Assembly: GCF_013170705.1 (NCBI RefSeq)
Contig: NZ_CP033334.1
Span: 496,001-560,000 of the forward strand
Reading direction: 5' to 3'
DNA length: 64,000 nt
Source of the DNA: Mesorhizobium loti
GTDB lineage: Bacteria > Pseudomonadota > Alphaproteobacteria > Rhizobiales > Rhizobiaceae
In this document: positions 43,037 through 50,775 of the stretch, in pieces
How the letters are laid out: every line of letters begins with the position of its first letter
How positions within the stretch are numbered: the stretch's first letter is position 1
Made by a program: the position numbers and the translations under genes
Notes under the pieces: model-generated
What the model was told of the DNA's origin: nothing
Seen by the model: the letters and a program-made list of their open reading frames with translations, nothing else
Databases searched by the model: none

Positions 43037-43586
43037 ATGCAGATCCCCAAAATATTTCGAGGGACCTGATTTGTTGCAAATTCCACATATTGATGCGCAT
43101 ATTTTAAAATCCCCCCAATATTTTTTACCTCCAAGCGTGAGTTCTTACAAGATTGGAAAATGACAATATTTCCTGATCCCCTCGCTTCTACCAACCACGG
43201 CATGGCTCCGGTGGAGACGACGACAGAGGCTGGCGATCTGGCCATCACCGATATCCCCGGACTTGCCTCGGCTTTGGATCAGCCTCGCACAGAGCACGCG
43301 CGCCCCAACCCGCATCGACGCCGCTTTTCCGCATCGGCCAAAATCGAGCGTCCGGTTTTGGAATCGCCCTTGACGCCTCGTGGCAAAATGGAATAAATAT
43401 TTCACCAACTGTACATTTTGGTTCTTTCGTTCCGGAACGTCTGTTTCAAACGGCGAGTTTGGCGTTCCAGCCGATGCAGGGCCCTGCAGCGCGGAACGAA
43501 ACGATATCAGGGAGAGATTCCCCGGGGAGATCGGGGATTCCGGAGAAATCGGTGCAACCGGACACCAAAAGTGGAGGAGAGATACA
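43037..43586. other. 550-base AT-rich intergenic region upstream of the inositol/rhizopine transporter
   Basis: I see no convincing gene. The first 110 bases are very AT-rich. A 78-codon frame (43160-43396) has no ribosome binding site and no family resemblance. The region contains the candidate IolR site (43390-43403), a 12-base palindrome CGTTCCGGAACG (43428-43439) and the ribosome binding site of the transporter operon, so it is mainly a promoter region plus unexplained sequence. Confidence 0.6.
43390..43403. promoter_or_regulatory. Candidate IolR site upstream of the transporter operon
   Basis: GGAA-TAAATA-TTTC, one mismatch from the GGAA-N6-TTCC palindrome described for rhizobial IolR. 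The same variant occurs in the iolC upstream region at 54572-54585. It lies about 185 bases before the substrate-binding protein gene. Confidence 0.4.
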
Positions 43587-44528
43587 ATGAAGAAACTGCT
43601 TTTGGGCGTCGCCTTCGCGGCGCTGATGAGTTCATCGGCCATGGCCGCCAAGATCGGCGTATCGATGGCCAAGTTCGACGACAACTTCCTCACCGTGCTG
43701 CGCAACGGCATGATTGCGCAGGCAAAGGGCATGAGCGGCGTCGAGCTGCAGGTCGAGGACGCGCAGAACGACGTCGCCAAGCAACTCGATCAGATCAAGA
43801 ACTTCGCCGCTTCGGGCGTTGACGCCATCATCGTCAACCCTGTCGACACCTCGGCGACGCAGGCGATGTCGGACGCCGCGGCAGCCGCCAAGATCCCACT
43901 GGTCTACGTCAACCGCGAGCCTGTCAATGTGAACTCGCTGCCGGACAACCAGGCCTTCGTCGCCTCGAACGAAGCCGATTCCGGCACGCTCGAGACCAAG
44001 GAAGTCTGCCGCCTGTTCAAGGAAGCCGGCAAGAAGGAGGCCAATGTCTATGTGATCATGGGCGAGCTTTCCAACCAGGCCGCCGTGCAGCGCACCAAGG
44101 ACATCGAAGAGGTGATCGCCACGCCGGACTGCAGCTTCATCAAGATCATCGACAAGCAGACCTCGAACTGGAACCGCGACGAGGCGCAGAACCTGATGAC
44201 CAACTGGCTGTCGACCGGCAAGAAGTTCGATGGCGTCATCGCCAACAATGACGAAAGCGCCATCGGCGCGATCCAGGCGATGAAGGCCGCCAACATCGAC
44301 ATGAAGTCGGTTGTCGTCGGCGGCGTCGACGCCACCCAGGACGCTCTGGCGGCGATGCAGGCGGGCGACCTTGATGCAACCGTGTTCCAGGACGCGGCCG
44401 GCCAGGGTGCCGGCGCGTTGGATGCGGCGCTCAAGCTGTCCAAGGGTGAGAAGGTCGAGCACAAGGTCTACGTGCCGTTCCAGCTCGTCACCCCGGCCAA
44501 CATCGACAAGTTCCTGAAGAAGAACTGA
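43587..44528 (+). CDS. ABC transporter substrate-binding protein (CUT2), inositol/rhizopine type
   Basis: A 313-residue periplasmic binding protein. Signal peptide 1-20 (KKLLLGVAFAALMSSSAMA), then IGVSMAKFDDNFLTVLRNGM, DAIIVNPVDTSATQAMSDAA, VYVNREPVN and DGVIANNDESAIGAIQAM, the pattern of ribose/inositol-binding proteins. GGAGGAGA precedes the ATG. Length and wording recall MocB and IbpA, and the inositol dehydrogenase downstream supports that class of ligand. It is the first gene of a five-gene operon. Confidence 0.9.
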   Translation: MKKLLLGVAFAALMSSSAMAAKIGVSMAKFDDNFLTVLRNGMIAQAKGMSGVELQVEDAQNDVAKQLDQIKNFAASGVDAIIVNPVDTSATQAMSDAAAAAKIPLVYVNREPVNVNSLPDNQAFVASNEADSGTLETKEVCRLFKEAGKKEANVYVIMGELSNQAAVQRTKDIEEVIATPDCSFIKIIDKQTSNWNRDEAQNLMTNWLSTGKKFDGVIANNDESAIGAIQAMKAANIDMKSVVVGGVDATQDALAAMQAGDLDATVFQDAAGQGAGALDAALKLSKGEKVEHKVYVPFQLVTPANIDKFLKKN

Positions 44529-44541
44529 GCCGCGGACATAT

Positions 44542-44577
44542 GGAGCGGCGCTTTCGCGCCAAGGAAGGCGCCGCTCC
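44542..44577 (+). terminator. Hairpin between binding-protein and permease genes
   Basis: Ten-base arms GGAGCGGCGC and GCGCCGCTCC, loop of 16 bases, then TCTTTCC, 13 bases after the binding-protein stop. Such structures often stabilise the upstream message or partly terminate, raising binding-protein over permease levels. Confidence 0.6.
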
Positions 44578-44637
44578 TCTTTCCCTCAGCGCCTGAAGGC
44601 GATCGAGGAACGACCGCGGCTGACGGAGGATAGAAGA

Positions 44638-45714
44638 TTGTCACAGACATCCCATGGCGTTGGAGGGCTCACCTACGATGCGAAGAAGCGCGCATGGCCG
44701 GCCGAACTCAATGTCTTCCTGGCGCTTGTCATCCTCGTCGTCGCCTTCGAAGTGATCGGGCGGGTCTTTCTCGGCGACAGTTTCCTGTTCAACACGCGCA
44801 GCGACGTCGGCGGGATCTTCAACGAGGCGCGCCTGCAGATCATCATCCTGCAGGTGTCGATCGTCGGCATCATCGCCATCGGCGTGACGCAGGTGATCAT
44901 CACCGGAGGTATCGACCTGTCCTCGGGTTCGATTGTCGGCGCCACCGCCATGATCGCCATGAGTTTCGCCCAGGTGGCAACCGTCAACGGCAACCCAAAT
45001 CCCAAGGCGATGTTCCTGGCACAAGGCTGGACCGACCTGCCTGTGATCGTGCCACTGCTGGTCGCGATCGGCTGCGGCTTGCTGGCCGGCCTCGTCAATG
45101 GCTCATTGATCGCCTACACGCGCATTCCGCCCTTCATCGCCACGCTCGGCATGATGGTCACCGCGCGCGGCATCGCCAAATGGTGGTCCAAGGGCCAGCC
45201 GATCTCTTTTCCCACCGACAGTTTCGCGGCGATCGGCAAGGGCTTGATGCCGGTCATCATCTTCCTGTCGCTGGCGGTGCTGTTCCAGCTGGTTATGACC
45301 TACACAAGGTACGGCAAGCACTGTTATGCGATCGGCTCCAACGAGGACGCCGCGCGCATGTCCGGCATCAAGATCGCCAATCACAAGATCCTGGTCTACG
45401 CCATCGCCGGCATACTCGCCGCGCTCGCCGCCGTGGTGCTGAGCTCCAAGAACTTGACCGCGCAGTCCGGCATGGGCGTGATGTACGAACTCGACGCCAT
45501 CGCCATGGCGGTCATCGGCGGCGTCTCGCTGTCGGGCGGCCGCGGCTCGATCATCGGCACGGTGATCGGTTCGCTGATCTTCGGCGTCATCATCTCCGGC
45601 TTCACCTTCCTGCGCCTCGACGCCTACTACCAGGAGATGGTCAAGGGCGTGATCATCGTCGGCGCGGTCGTTCTCGACCAGTGGCGCCAACGCCTGCGGG
45701 CATTGAGGGCTTGA
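44638..45714 (+). CDS. ABC transporter permease (CUT2)
   Basis: A 358-residue inner-membrane permease of the RbsC/FrcC family with about nine to ten hydrophobic segments. Landmarks are VTQVIITGGIDLSSGSIVG, IPPFIATLGMMVTARG and AIAMAVIGGVSLSGGRGSIIGTVIG. The start is a TTG at 44638 following a good ACGGAGGAT, with no suitable ATG nearby. The ATPase gene starts 2 bases after its stop. Confidence 0.93.
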   Translation: MSQTSHGVGGLTYDAKKRAWPAELNVFLALVILVVAFEVIGRVFLGDSFLFNTRSDVGGIFNEARLQIIILQVSIVGIIAIGVTQVIITGGIDLSSGSIVGATAMIAMSFAQVATVNGNPNPKAMFLAQGWTDLPVIVPLLVAIGCGLLAGLVNGSLIAYTRIPPFIATLGMMVTARGIAKWWSKGQPISFPTDSFAAIGKGLMPVIIFLSLAVLFQLVMTYTRYGKHCYAIGSNEDAARMSGIKIANHKILVYAIAGILAALAAVVLSSKNLTAQSGMGVMYELDAIAMAVIGGVSLSGGRGSIIGTVIGSLIFGVIISGFTFLRLDAYYQEMVKGVIIVGAVVLDQWRQRLRALRA

Positions 45715-45716
45715 CC

Positions 45717-46484
45717 ATGTCAGACATCGTCCTGAAGACCGAAAACCTCACCAAGCGCTATGGCGGTGTGCATGCGCTGGAAGGCGCCAACTTCGAGCTG
45801 CGCAAGGGCGAGCATGTCGCCATCATGGGTGACAATGGCGCCGGCAAGTCGACCTTCGTGCGCCAGATCACCGCCGTGGAGCAGCGCACCAGCGGCCAGA
45901 TCTGGTTCGACGGCAAGGAAGTGAATTTTGCCGGGCCGATCGAGGCCCGCACGGCGGGCATCGAGACGGTGTTCCAGAACCTGGCATTGGCCGATGATCT
46001 CGACGTGCCGTCGAACCTGTTCCTCGGCCGCGAAAAGGTGCTGTTCAATCTCGGGCCATTCTCGATCCTCGACCGCAAATACATGCGCAAGGCAACCGAA
46101 GCGGCACTGATCCGCACGGCGGTGAAGATCCCCAATCTCTCCAACACCATCCGCCACATGTCGGGCGGCCAGCGTCAGTGCGTGGCAATCGCCAGGACGG
46201 CGACCTTCGCCTCCAAGCTGATCATCATGGACGAGCCGACGGCGGCCCTTGGCGTGCAGGAGACGGCGCAGGTCGAAAACATCATCCGTACGCTGAAAGA
46301 CAATGGCGAGCCGCTGATCCTGATCAGCCACAATATGCGCCAGGTGTTCGACCTGTGCGACCGCATCGTCGTCTTTCGGCGCGGCCGCATCGTCGCCAAT
46401 CTGCGCAAGGAGAACACCGACGGCCAGGACATCGTCTCCTACATCACCGGCGCCAAGACCGGAGAGGCGGAACTCGCGGCCTAG
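45717..46484 (+). CDS. ABC transporter ATP-binding protein (CUT2, single-domain)
   Basis: A 255-residue ATPase: Walker A GDNGAGKSTFVRQ near residue 40, Q-loop ETVFQNLALADDLD, signature MSGGQRQCVAIARTATF, Walker B LIIMDEPTAALG, and switch His in LILISHNMRQ. Most CUT2 ATPases are double-length; this single-domain form resembles FrcA. It presumably works as a homodimer with the two membrane subunits. It starts at ATG 45717, directly after the permease stop. Confidence 0.92.
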   Translation: MSDIVLKTENLTKRYGGVHALEGANFELRKGEHVAIMGDNGAGKSTFVRQITAVEQRTSGQIWFDGKEVNFAGPIEARTAGIETVFQNLALADDLDVPSNLFLGREKVLFNLGPFSILDRKYMRKATEAALIRTAVKIPNLSNTIRHMSGGQRQCVAIARTATFASKLIIMDEPTAALGVQETAQVENIIRTLKDNGEPLILISHNMRQVFDLCDRIVVFRRGRIVANLRKENTDGQDIVSYITGAKTGEAELAA

Positions 46485-46603
46485 GCGGAGTGGTTGCCCG
46501 GTTCCGGGACGATCCGCCGCGCCAGGAAAATACCCAGCCACCTTTCCCTGACAGAAAGGTCAGGACACAACTCTCTCGAACCCATCCCTCAGAGGAAATA
46601 TCC

Positions 46604-47599
46604 ATGACTGTTCGTTTCGCCCTCCTCGGCGCCGGCCGCATCGGCAAGGTCCATGCCCGCGCCGTCGGCTCCAACCCCGATGCAAAACTGGTGGCGGTGG
46701 CCGATGCTTTCGACAAGGCGGCTAAGGAGCTGGCGAGCGCCTATGGCGCCGAGGTGCGCACCATCGACGCCATCGAGACATCCAAAGACATCGACGCCGT
46801 CGTCATCTGCACGCCGACCGACACCCATGCCGATCTGATCGAGCGTTTCGCCAAGGCCGGCAAGGCGATCTTCTGCGAGAAGCCGATCGACCTTAACGTC
46901 AAGCGGGTGGAGAAGTGCCTGGCCGTGGTCGAGAAGGCCAAGGCGACGCTGATGGTGGGTTTCAACAGGCGCTTCGACCCGCATTTCGCCGCCGTGCGCA
47001 AGGCCATCGACGACGGCGCCATCGGCACGGTCGAGATGGTCACCATCACGTCGCGCGATCCCGGCCCGCCGCCAGTCGACTACATCAAGCGCTCGGGCGG
47101 CATTTTCCGCGACATGACCATTCATGATTTCGACATGGCGCGCTTCCTGCTCGGCGAAGAACCTGTCGCCGTGAGCGCGCACGCCTCGGTGCTCGTCGAC
47201 AAGAAAATCGGCGAAGCCGGCGATTTTGATAGCGTCAGCGTCATCCTGGAGACGGCTTCGGGCAAGCAGGCAATCATTTCGAACTCGCGCCGCGCCACCT
47301 ATGGCTACGACCAGCGCATCGAGGTGCATGGTTCGAAAGGCATGATCGCGGCCGAGAACCAGCGGCCGGTGTCGATCGAGCTGGCCAACGAGAAGGGTTA
47401 TACGCGCCCGCCTTTGCACGACTTCTTCATGACCCGCTATCTCGACGCCTATGCCAATGAGATTGCCGCCTTCATCACGGCCGCGACAAAGGGCAAGAAG
47501 GCGACGCCAAGTGGCGCCGACGGCCTCGTGGCGCTGAAGCTGGCCGATGCGGCGCTGAAATCGGCGACATCAGGCAAGACCGTCCGTCTCGACAAGTAA
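46604..47599 (+). CDS. iolG: myo-Inositol 2-dehydrogenase
   Basis: A 331-residue Gfo/Idh/MocA oxidoreductase. NAD motif FALLGAGRIGKVHARAV at the N-terminus, then the family motif CEKPIDLNVKRVEKC with the catalytic Lys, and GFNRRFDPHF and GGIFRDMTIHDFDMARFLLGEEP (catalytic Asp and His), typical of inositol dehydrogenases. It oxidises myo-inositol to scyllo-inosose with NAD. AGAGGAAAT precedes ATG 46604. It lies 119 bases after the ATPase gene, probably in the same operon. Confidence 0.9.
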   Translation: MTVRFALLGAGRIGKVHARAVGSNPDAKLVAVADAFDKAAKELASAYGAEVRTIDAIETSKDIDAVVICTPTDTHADLIERFAKAGKAIFCEKPIDLNVKRVEKCLAVVEKAKATLMVGFNRRFDPHFAAVRKAIDDGAIGTVEMVTITSRDPGPPPVDYIKRSGGIFRDMTIHDFDMARFLLGEEPVAVSAHASVLVDKKIGEAGDFDSVSVILETASGKQAIISNSRRATYGYDQRIEVHGSKGMIAAENQRPVSIELANEKGYTRPPLHDFFMTRYLDAYANEIAAFITAATKGKKATPSGADGLVALKLADAALKSATSGKTVRLDK

Positions 47600-47625
47600 G
47601 AATTCCAAGACACAGGAGCAGAGCG

Positions 47626-48420
47626 ATGAGCGTATCCGCCGATCGTAATTCACAGACACGCGCCATCGTCACCGGCGGCGCGCAAGGCATCGGCTTCGCC
47701 GTCGCCGAGGCACTCGCCGACGAGGGCTGCCGGGCGCTGGCGCTTATCGGCCGCTCGCAGGAGAAGGGCGACAAGGCCGTCGCCACCCTCAAGAAGTCGG
47801 GCGTCGACGCCATCTTCATCAGCGCCGACGTTTCCAAGGTGGCCGACTGCAAGCGCGCGGTGGCAACCGCGCTCTCGCATTTCGGCACCATCAACGCGCT
47901 GGTCAATGCCGCCGCGACGTCGGCGCGCGGCTCGCTGGTCGAGACATCGGAAGAGCTTTTCGATCAGATCTTCGACACCAATGTGCGCGGCCCGTTCTTC
48001 CTGATGCAGGGCGTGGTGGCGCATCTCCTGGAGAAGAAGGCTTCCGGCTCGATCGTCAATGTTCTGTCGATGTCGGCACATACCGGCCAGTCCTTCCTGA
48101 CGCCCTATTCGACCAGCAAGGGCGCGCTGATGACGCTGACCAAGAACGTCGCCAACGCCTATCGCTTCAACCGCATCCGCTGCAACGCGGTGCTGCCGGG
48201 CTGGATGGATACCGAGGGCGAGGACCTCGTGCAGAAGAAATGGCATGACGCCCCGGACGACTGGCTGGCGAAAGCCGAAGCCGCACAGCCGATGGGCCAG
48301 CTGGTCAAGCCGGACCAACTCGCCCGGCTGATCAGCTACATGGTCAGCCCGCAATCGGGGGTCATGACCGGATCGCTGGTCGACTACGACCAGAGCGTTG
48401 CGGGGTCGTCACCGGAGTAG
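47626..48420 (+). CDS. Short-chain dehydrogenase/reductase
   Basis: A 264-residue SDR. Cofactor loop VTGGAQGIGFAVAEAL, NAAATS structural motif, and catalytic SMSAHTGQSFLTPYSTSKGA (Ser, Tyr, Lys). The C-terminus ends TGSLVDYDQSV. It lies 26 bases after the inositol dehydrogenase gene with GGAGCAG upstream, so it is likely part of the same operon and acts on an inositol- or rhizopine-derived polyol. The substrate is unknown. Confidence 0.88.
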   Translation: MSVSADRNSQTRAIVTGGAQGIGFAVAEALADEGCRALALIGRSQEKGDKAVATLKKSGVDAIFISADVSKVADCKRAVATALSHFGTINALVNAAATSARGSLVETSEELFDQIFDTNVRGPFFLMQGVVAHLLEKKASGSIVNVLSMSAHTGQSFLTPYSTSKGALMTLTKNVANAYRFNRIRCNAVLPGWMDTEGEDLVQKKWHDAPDDWLAKAEAAQPMGQLVKPDQLARLISYMVSPQSGVMTGSLVDYDQSVAGSSPE

Positions 48421-48469
48421 GTTCAACCAGTAGCCTCGCGCCTGTTGCTGCAGCATCGCCATTCCCATA

Positions 48470-48493
48470 TAGTCAAGATAGTCAGACTAGTCA
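48470..48493 (+). promoter_or_regulatory. Three TAGTCA direct repeats at 9-base spacing, upstream of toxin-antitoxin genes
   Basis: TAGTCA occurs at 48470, 48479 and 48488 with exact 9-base period, ending 12 bases before the antitoxin start. The last two copies also make a GACTAGTC palindrome. Phd/YefM antitoxins autoregulate by binding such repeats over their own promoter, so this is the likely operator. Confidence 0.6.
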
Positions 48494-48504
48494 TGGAGAT
48501 TGAG

Positions 48505-48768
48505 ATGCTGCCTGTGGCCAAAGATACGAGCTGGACGGTCGCTGGGGCAAAGGCTCGGCTCTCGGAGGTTATCGAGCGCGCGCAGTCTTCTCCGCAGACG
48601 ATCACCAAAAACGGCAAACCAAGCGTGGTTGTCGTCTCGGCCGAGGAATGGCAGCGAAAGACCGCGCGCAAGGGTACGCTTGCGCAGTTCCTGCTGGAGT
48701 CACCGCTGCGCGGCGCCGATCTCGACCTCGAGCGCCAGCGTGACGAACCGCGTGACCTGCCGCTGTGA
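48505..48768 (+). CDS. Type II antitoxin, Phd/YefM family
   Basis: An 87-residue antitoxin. The DNA-binding N-terminal domain reads SWTVAGAKARLSEVIERAQ followed by ITKNGKPSVVVVSAEEWQ, the Phd/YefM pattern. The C-terminus is the toxin-binding tail with many charged residues (ADLDLERQRDEPRDLPL). ATG 48505 has GGAG 6 bases upstream; an in-frame ATG at 48493 is possible. Its stop overlaps the toxin start (GTGA), as usual for these pairs. Confidence 0.88.
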   Translation: MLPVAKDTSWTVAGAKARLSEVIERAQSSPQTITKNGKPSVVVVSAEEWQRKTARKGTLAQFLLESPLRGADLDLERQRDEPRDLPL

Positions 48769-49187
48769 GGCTGCTGCTCGATACGAATGTCCTGTCCGAG
48801 GTGACAAGGCCGGGGCCAGACGCGCGCGTTCTGGACTGGCTGGACGGGCTTGATGAGGATCGCTCATTCATCAGTGTCGTGTCGATCGCCGAGATCCGGC
48901 GTGGCGTCGCCCTCATGGACGAGGGCCGGAAACGCAAGGCACTGGCCGAATGGCTCGCCCGAGACCTGCCGCAGCGTTTCGAGCAAAGGATTTTGCCTGT
49001 GGACGAGCCGGTTGCCCTGGCCTGGGGCGACCTTATAGGCCTTGCGAAGCGTCGCGGTCGCGGCCTGTCGTCAATGGACGGGCTGATCGCAGCCACGGCG
49101 ATTGCGCAGCGGCTAACCTTGGTAACGCGCAATACCAGGGATTTCGAAGGCTTTGGGATAGAACTCCTCGATCCCTGGACGGCATGA
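48765..49187 (+). CDS. vapC: Type II toxin, VapC-type PIN-domain ribonuclease
   Basis: A 140-residue PIN nuclease. Acidic active-site residues are visible at Asp6 (LLLDTNVLSE), Glu43 (SIAEIRRG) and Asp105 (SSMDGLIAATA), with a fourth position near Asn123/Asp126 (TRNTRDFEGFG). It begins at GTG 48765 inside the antitoxin stop, so expression is coupled. Family members cleave tRNA or rRNA. All catalytic residues are intact, so the toxin is probably active. Confidence 0.92.
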   Translation: MRLLLDTNVLSEVTRPGPDARVLDWLDGLDEDRSFISVVSIAEIRRGVALMDEGRKRKALAEWLARDLPQRFEQRILPVDEPVALAWGDLIGLAKRRGRGLSSMDGLIAATAIAQRLTLVTRNTRDFEGFGIELLDPWTA

Positions 49188-49209
49188 AGTTTGGCGGGAA
49201 CGTCCATCA

Positions 49210-49397
49210 CTTCGTCATCCACGGGCGGAGCAAGGAGCGCAGCGACGCGGCGCGGACCCTGGACTCCATGCCGGGGCTCGAAAGCGTTGCCGCGGTGCAG
49301 AATTCTGCTTCGCTGCACCCTTCGACCGAGGTCGCGGAATGGATCCCAGGGTCTCCGCGACGGAGCTTGGCTCCTGCTTCGCCCAGGGATGACAAAA
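49210..49397. repeat. Repeat family D, copy 1 (about 190 bases)
   Basis: It runs from CTTCGTCATCC to AGGGATGACAAAAT and contains AGCAAGGAGCGCAGCGACGC and CTCCGCGACGGAGCTT. It matches 59846-60137 block by block, with the second copy interrupted by a 98-base insertion. It has no coding potential and lies between the toxin gene and the aroG leader. Confidence 0.8.
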
Positions 49398-49466
49398 TCG
49401 CGAGGGTTCGGCCTCCCCGGAATTGACTGCCATCAAAGACGTGACAAGCGCCTCGGCTTCGATTAT

Positions 49467-49547
49467 ATGAGCGGCATGATCCACCTGTCCGCCACCTATT
49501 GGTACTTTAGCAGCTCGCTGGCGGCGGGAGGATTGCGCTCGATCTGA
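49467..49547 (+). CDS. Leader peptide of the DAHP synthase gene (26 aa) with Tyr-Trp-Tyr-Phe codons
   Basis: A 26-codon frame upstream of aroG. Codons 11-14 (49497-49508) are TAT TGG TAC TTT, giving consecutive Tyr, Trp, Tyr and Phe, an arrangement expected for an aromatic amino acid attenuator sensing all three end products. A second Met codon lies at 49476. No strong ribosome binding site is seen. The segment CTGGCGGC inside the frame (49518-49525) can pair with the 5' arm of the downstream terminator, so ribosome stalling at the aromatic codons would favour antitermination. Confidence 0.75.
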   Translation: MSGMIHLSATYWYFSSSLAAGGLRSI

Positions 49548-49571
49548 AGATTGCAGCAACAACATCCGAAC

Positions 49572-49596
49572 AGCCGCCAGACCTGGCGGCTTTTTT
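49572..49596 (+). terminator. Attenuator terminator upstream of aroG
   Basis: Arms AGCCGCCAG (49572-49580) and CTGGCGGCT (49583-49591) followed by a T run to 49596 make a classic rho-independent terminator 41 bases before the aroG start. The 3' arm is identical in sequence to leader segment 49518-49525, so the 5' arm can pair with either, giving mutually exclusive antiterminator and terminator. Confidence 0.8.
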
Positions 49597-49636
49597 GTTT
49601 CAGCCGGCAGGTCTCCTAAACCAGGAGCAGAAAGCC

Positions 49637-50728
49637 GTGTTGACCACCACAGACGACCTTCGGGTCAAGGAAATCCGAGAACTGAGCACGCCGGACCAGG
49701 TGATGCGGGAAATCCCGCGCACGCTGACGGCGACGCGCACCGTCAGCGCGTCACGCAATGCCATCCACGCCATTCTGAACGGGTCCGACGACCGGTTGCT
49801 TGTCGTCGTCGGGCCCTGTTCGATCCACGATCCGGTCGCGGCCGTTGATTATGCCAGCCGTCTGGCGGCGCTGCGCGAAACCCTGTCCGACCGGCTCGAG
49901 ATCGTCATGCGGGTCTACTTCGAGAAGCCGCGCACCACGGTCGGCTGGAAAGGGTTGATCAACGATCCCGACCTTGACGGCAGCTTCAACATCGACAAGG
50001 GGCTGCGGATGGCGCGCAATGTGCTGTCGGCCGTCAACAATCTCGGCCTGCCGGCGGCGACCGAATTCCTCGACATGACCACCCCGCAATACATTGCCGA
50101 CCTCGTCGCCTGGGGCGCGATCGGCGCGCGCACGACCGAGAGCCAGATCCACCGTGAACTGGCATCGGGCCTGTCCTGCCCGGTCGGCTTCAAGAACGGC
50201 ACCGACGGCAATCTCAGGATCGCCGGCGAGGCGGTGAAATCCGCTGCCCAGCCGCACCATTTCATGGCGGTGACCAAGGGCGGACGCAGCGGCATCGCGA
50301 CCACCACCGGCAATGAGGACTGCCATGTCATCCTGCGCGGCGGCGTCCAGCCCAATTATGACGCGGCGAGCGTCGAGGCGGCCTCGGTCGAACTCGCCCG
50401 CATCGGCGTCGCGCCAAGGCTGATGATCGATGTCAGCCACGCCAACTCGAGCAAGAAGCCGGAGAACCAGCCAAAGGTGGCGGCCGACGTGGCAGGCCAG
50501 GTCGCGGCGGGCGACGAGCGCATCATCGGCTTGATGATCGAGAGCAATCTCGTCGCCGGACGACAGGACGTCGTGCCTGGCAAGCCGCTGGTCTACGGCC
50601 AGAGCATCACCGATGGCTGTATCGACTGGGCGACCACCGAGACCGTATTGCACGGCCTTGCCGGTGCCGTCGAATGGCGCCGGTCGGCGCGCCGCGCCAT
50701 GCTGGAGAGCCGGCAGGGAGCCGCCTGA
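49637..50728 (+). CDS. aroG: 3-deoxy-7-phosphoheptulonate (DAHP) synthase, class I
   Basis: A 363-residue enzyme of the AroF/G/H type, condensing PEP and erythrose 4-phosphate at the head of the shikimate pathway. Motifs are VVVGPCSIHDP, MRVYFEKPRTTVGWKGLINDP, GARTTESQIHRELASGLS, FKNGTDGN and DVSHANSSKKPENQP (metal ligand His). GTG 49637 with AGGAG 9 bases upstream is the best start; there is no ATG. The leader peptide and terminator upstream indicate control by transcription attenuation. Confidence 0.94.
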   Translation: MLTTTDDLRVKEIRELSTPDQVMREIPRTLTATRTVSASRNAIHAILNGSDDRLLVVVGPCSIHDPVAAVDYASRLAALRETLSDRLEIVMRVYFEKPRTTVGWKGLINDPDLDGSFNIDKGLRMARNVLSAVNNLGLPAATEFLDMTTPQYIADLVAWGAIGARTTESQIHRELASGLSCPVGFKNGTDGNLRIAGEAVKSAAQPHHFMAVTKGGRSGIATTTGNEDCHVILRGGVQPNYDAASVEAASVELARIGVAPRLMIDVSHANSSKKPENQPKVAADVAGQVAAGDERIIGLMIESNLVAGRQDVVPGKPLVYGQSITDGCIDWATTETVLHGLAGAVEWRRSARRAMLESRQGAA

Positions 50729-50775
50729 TCTGGCCGGAGACAAGGCAGGGCGGCGGTTCCCGTTTCAGCCGGGGA

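Noticed and set aside
43160..43396. 78-codon frame in the transporter upstream region
   Set aside because: No ribosome binding site, no motif, and it runs through the candidate regulatory sites.
49191..49547. 118-codon frame covering repeat D and the aroG leader
   Set aside because: Only the last 26 codons make sense as a leader peptide; the rest is translated repeat.
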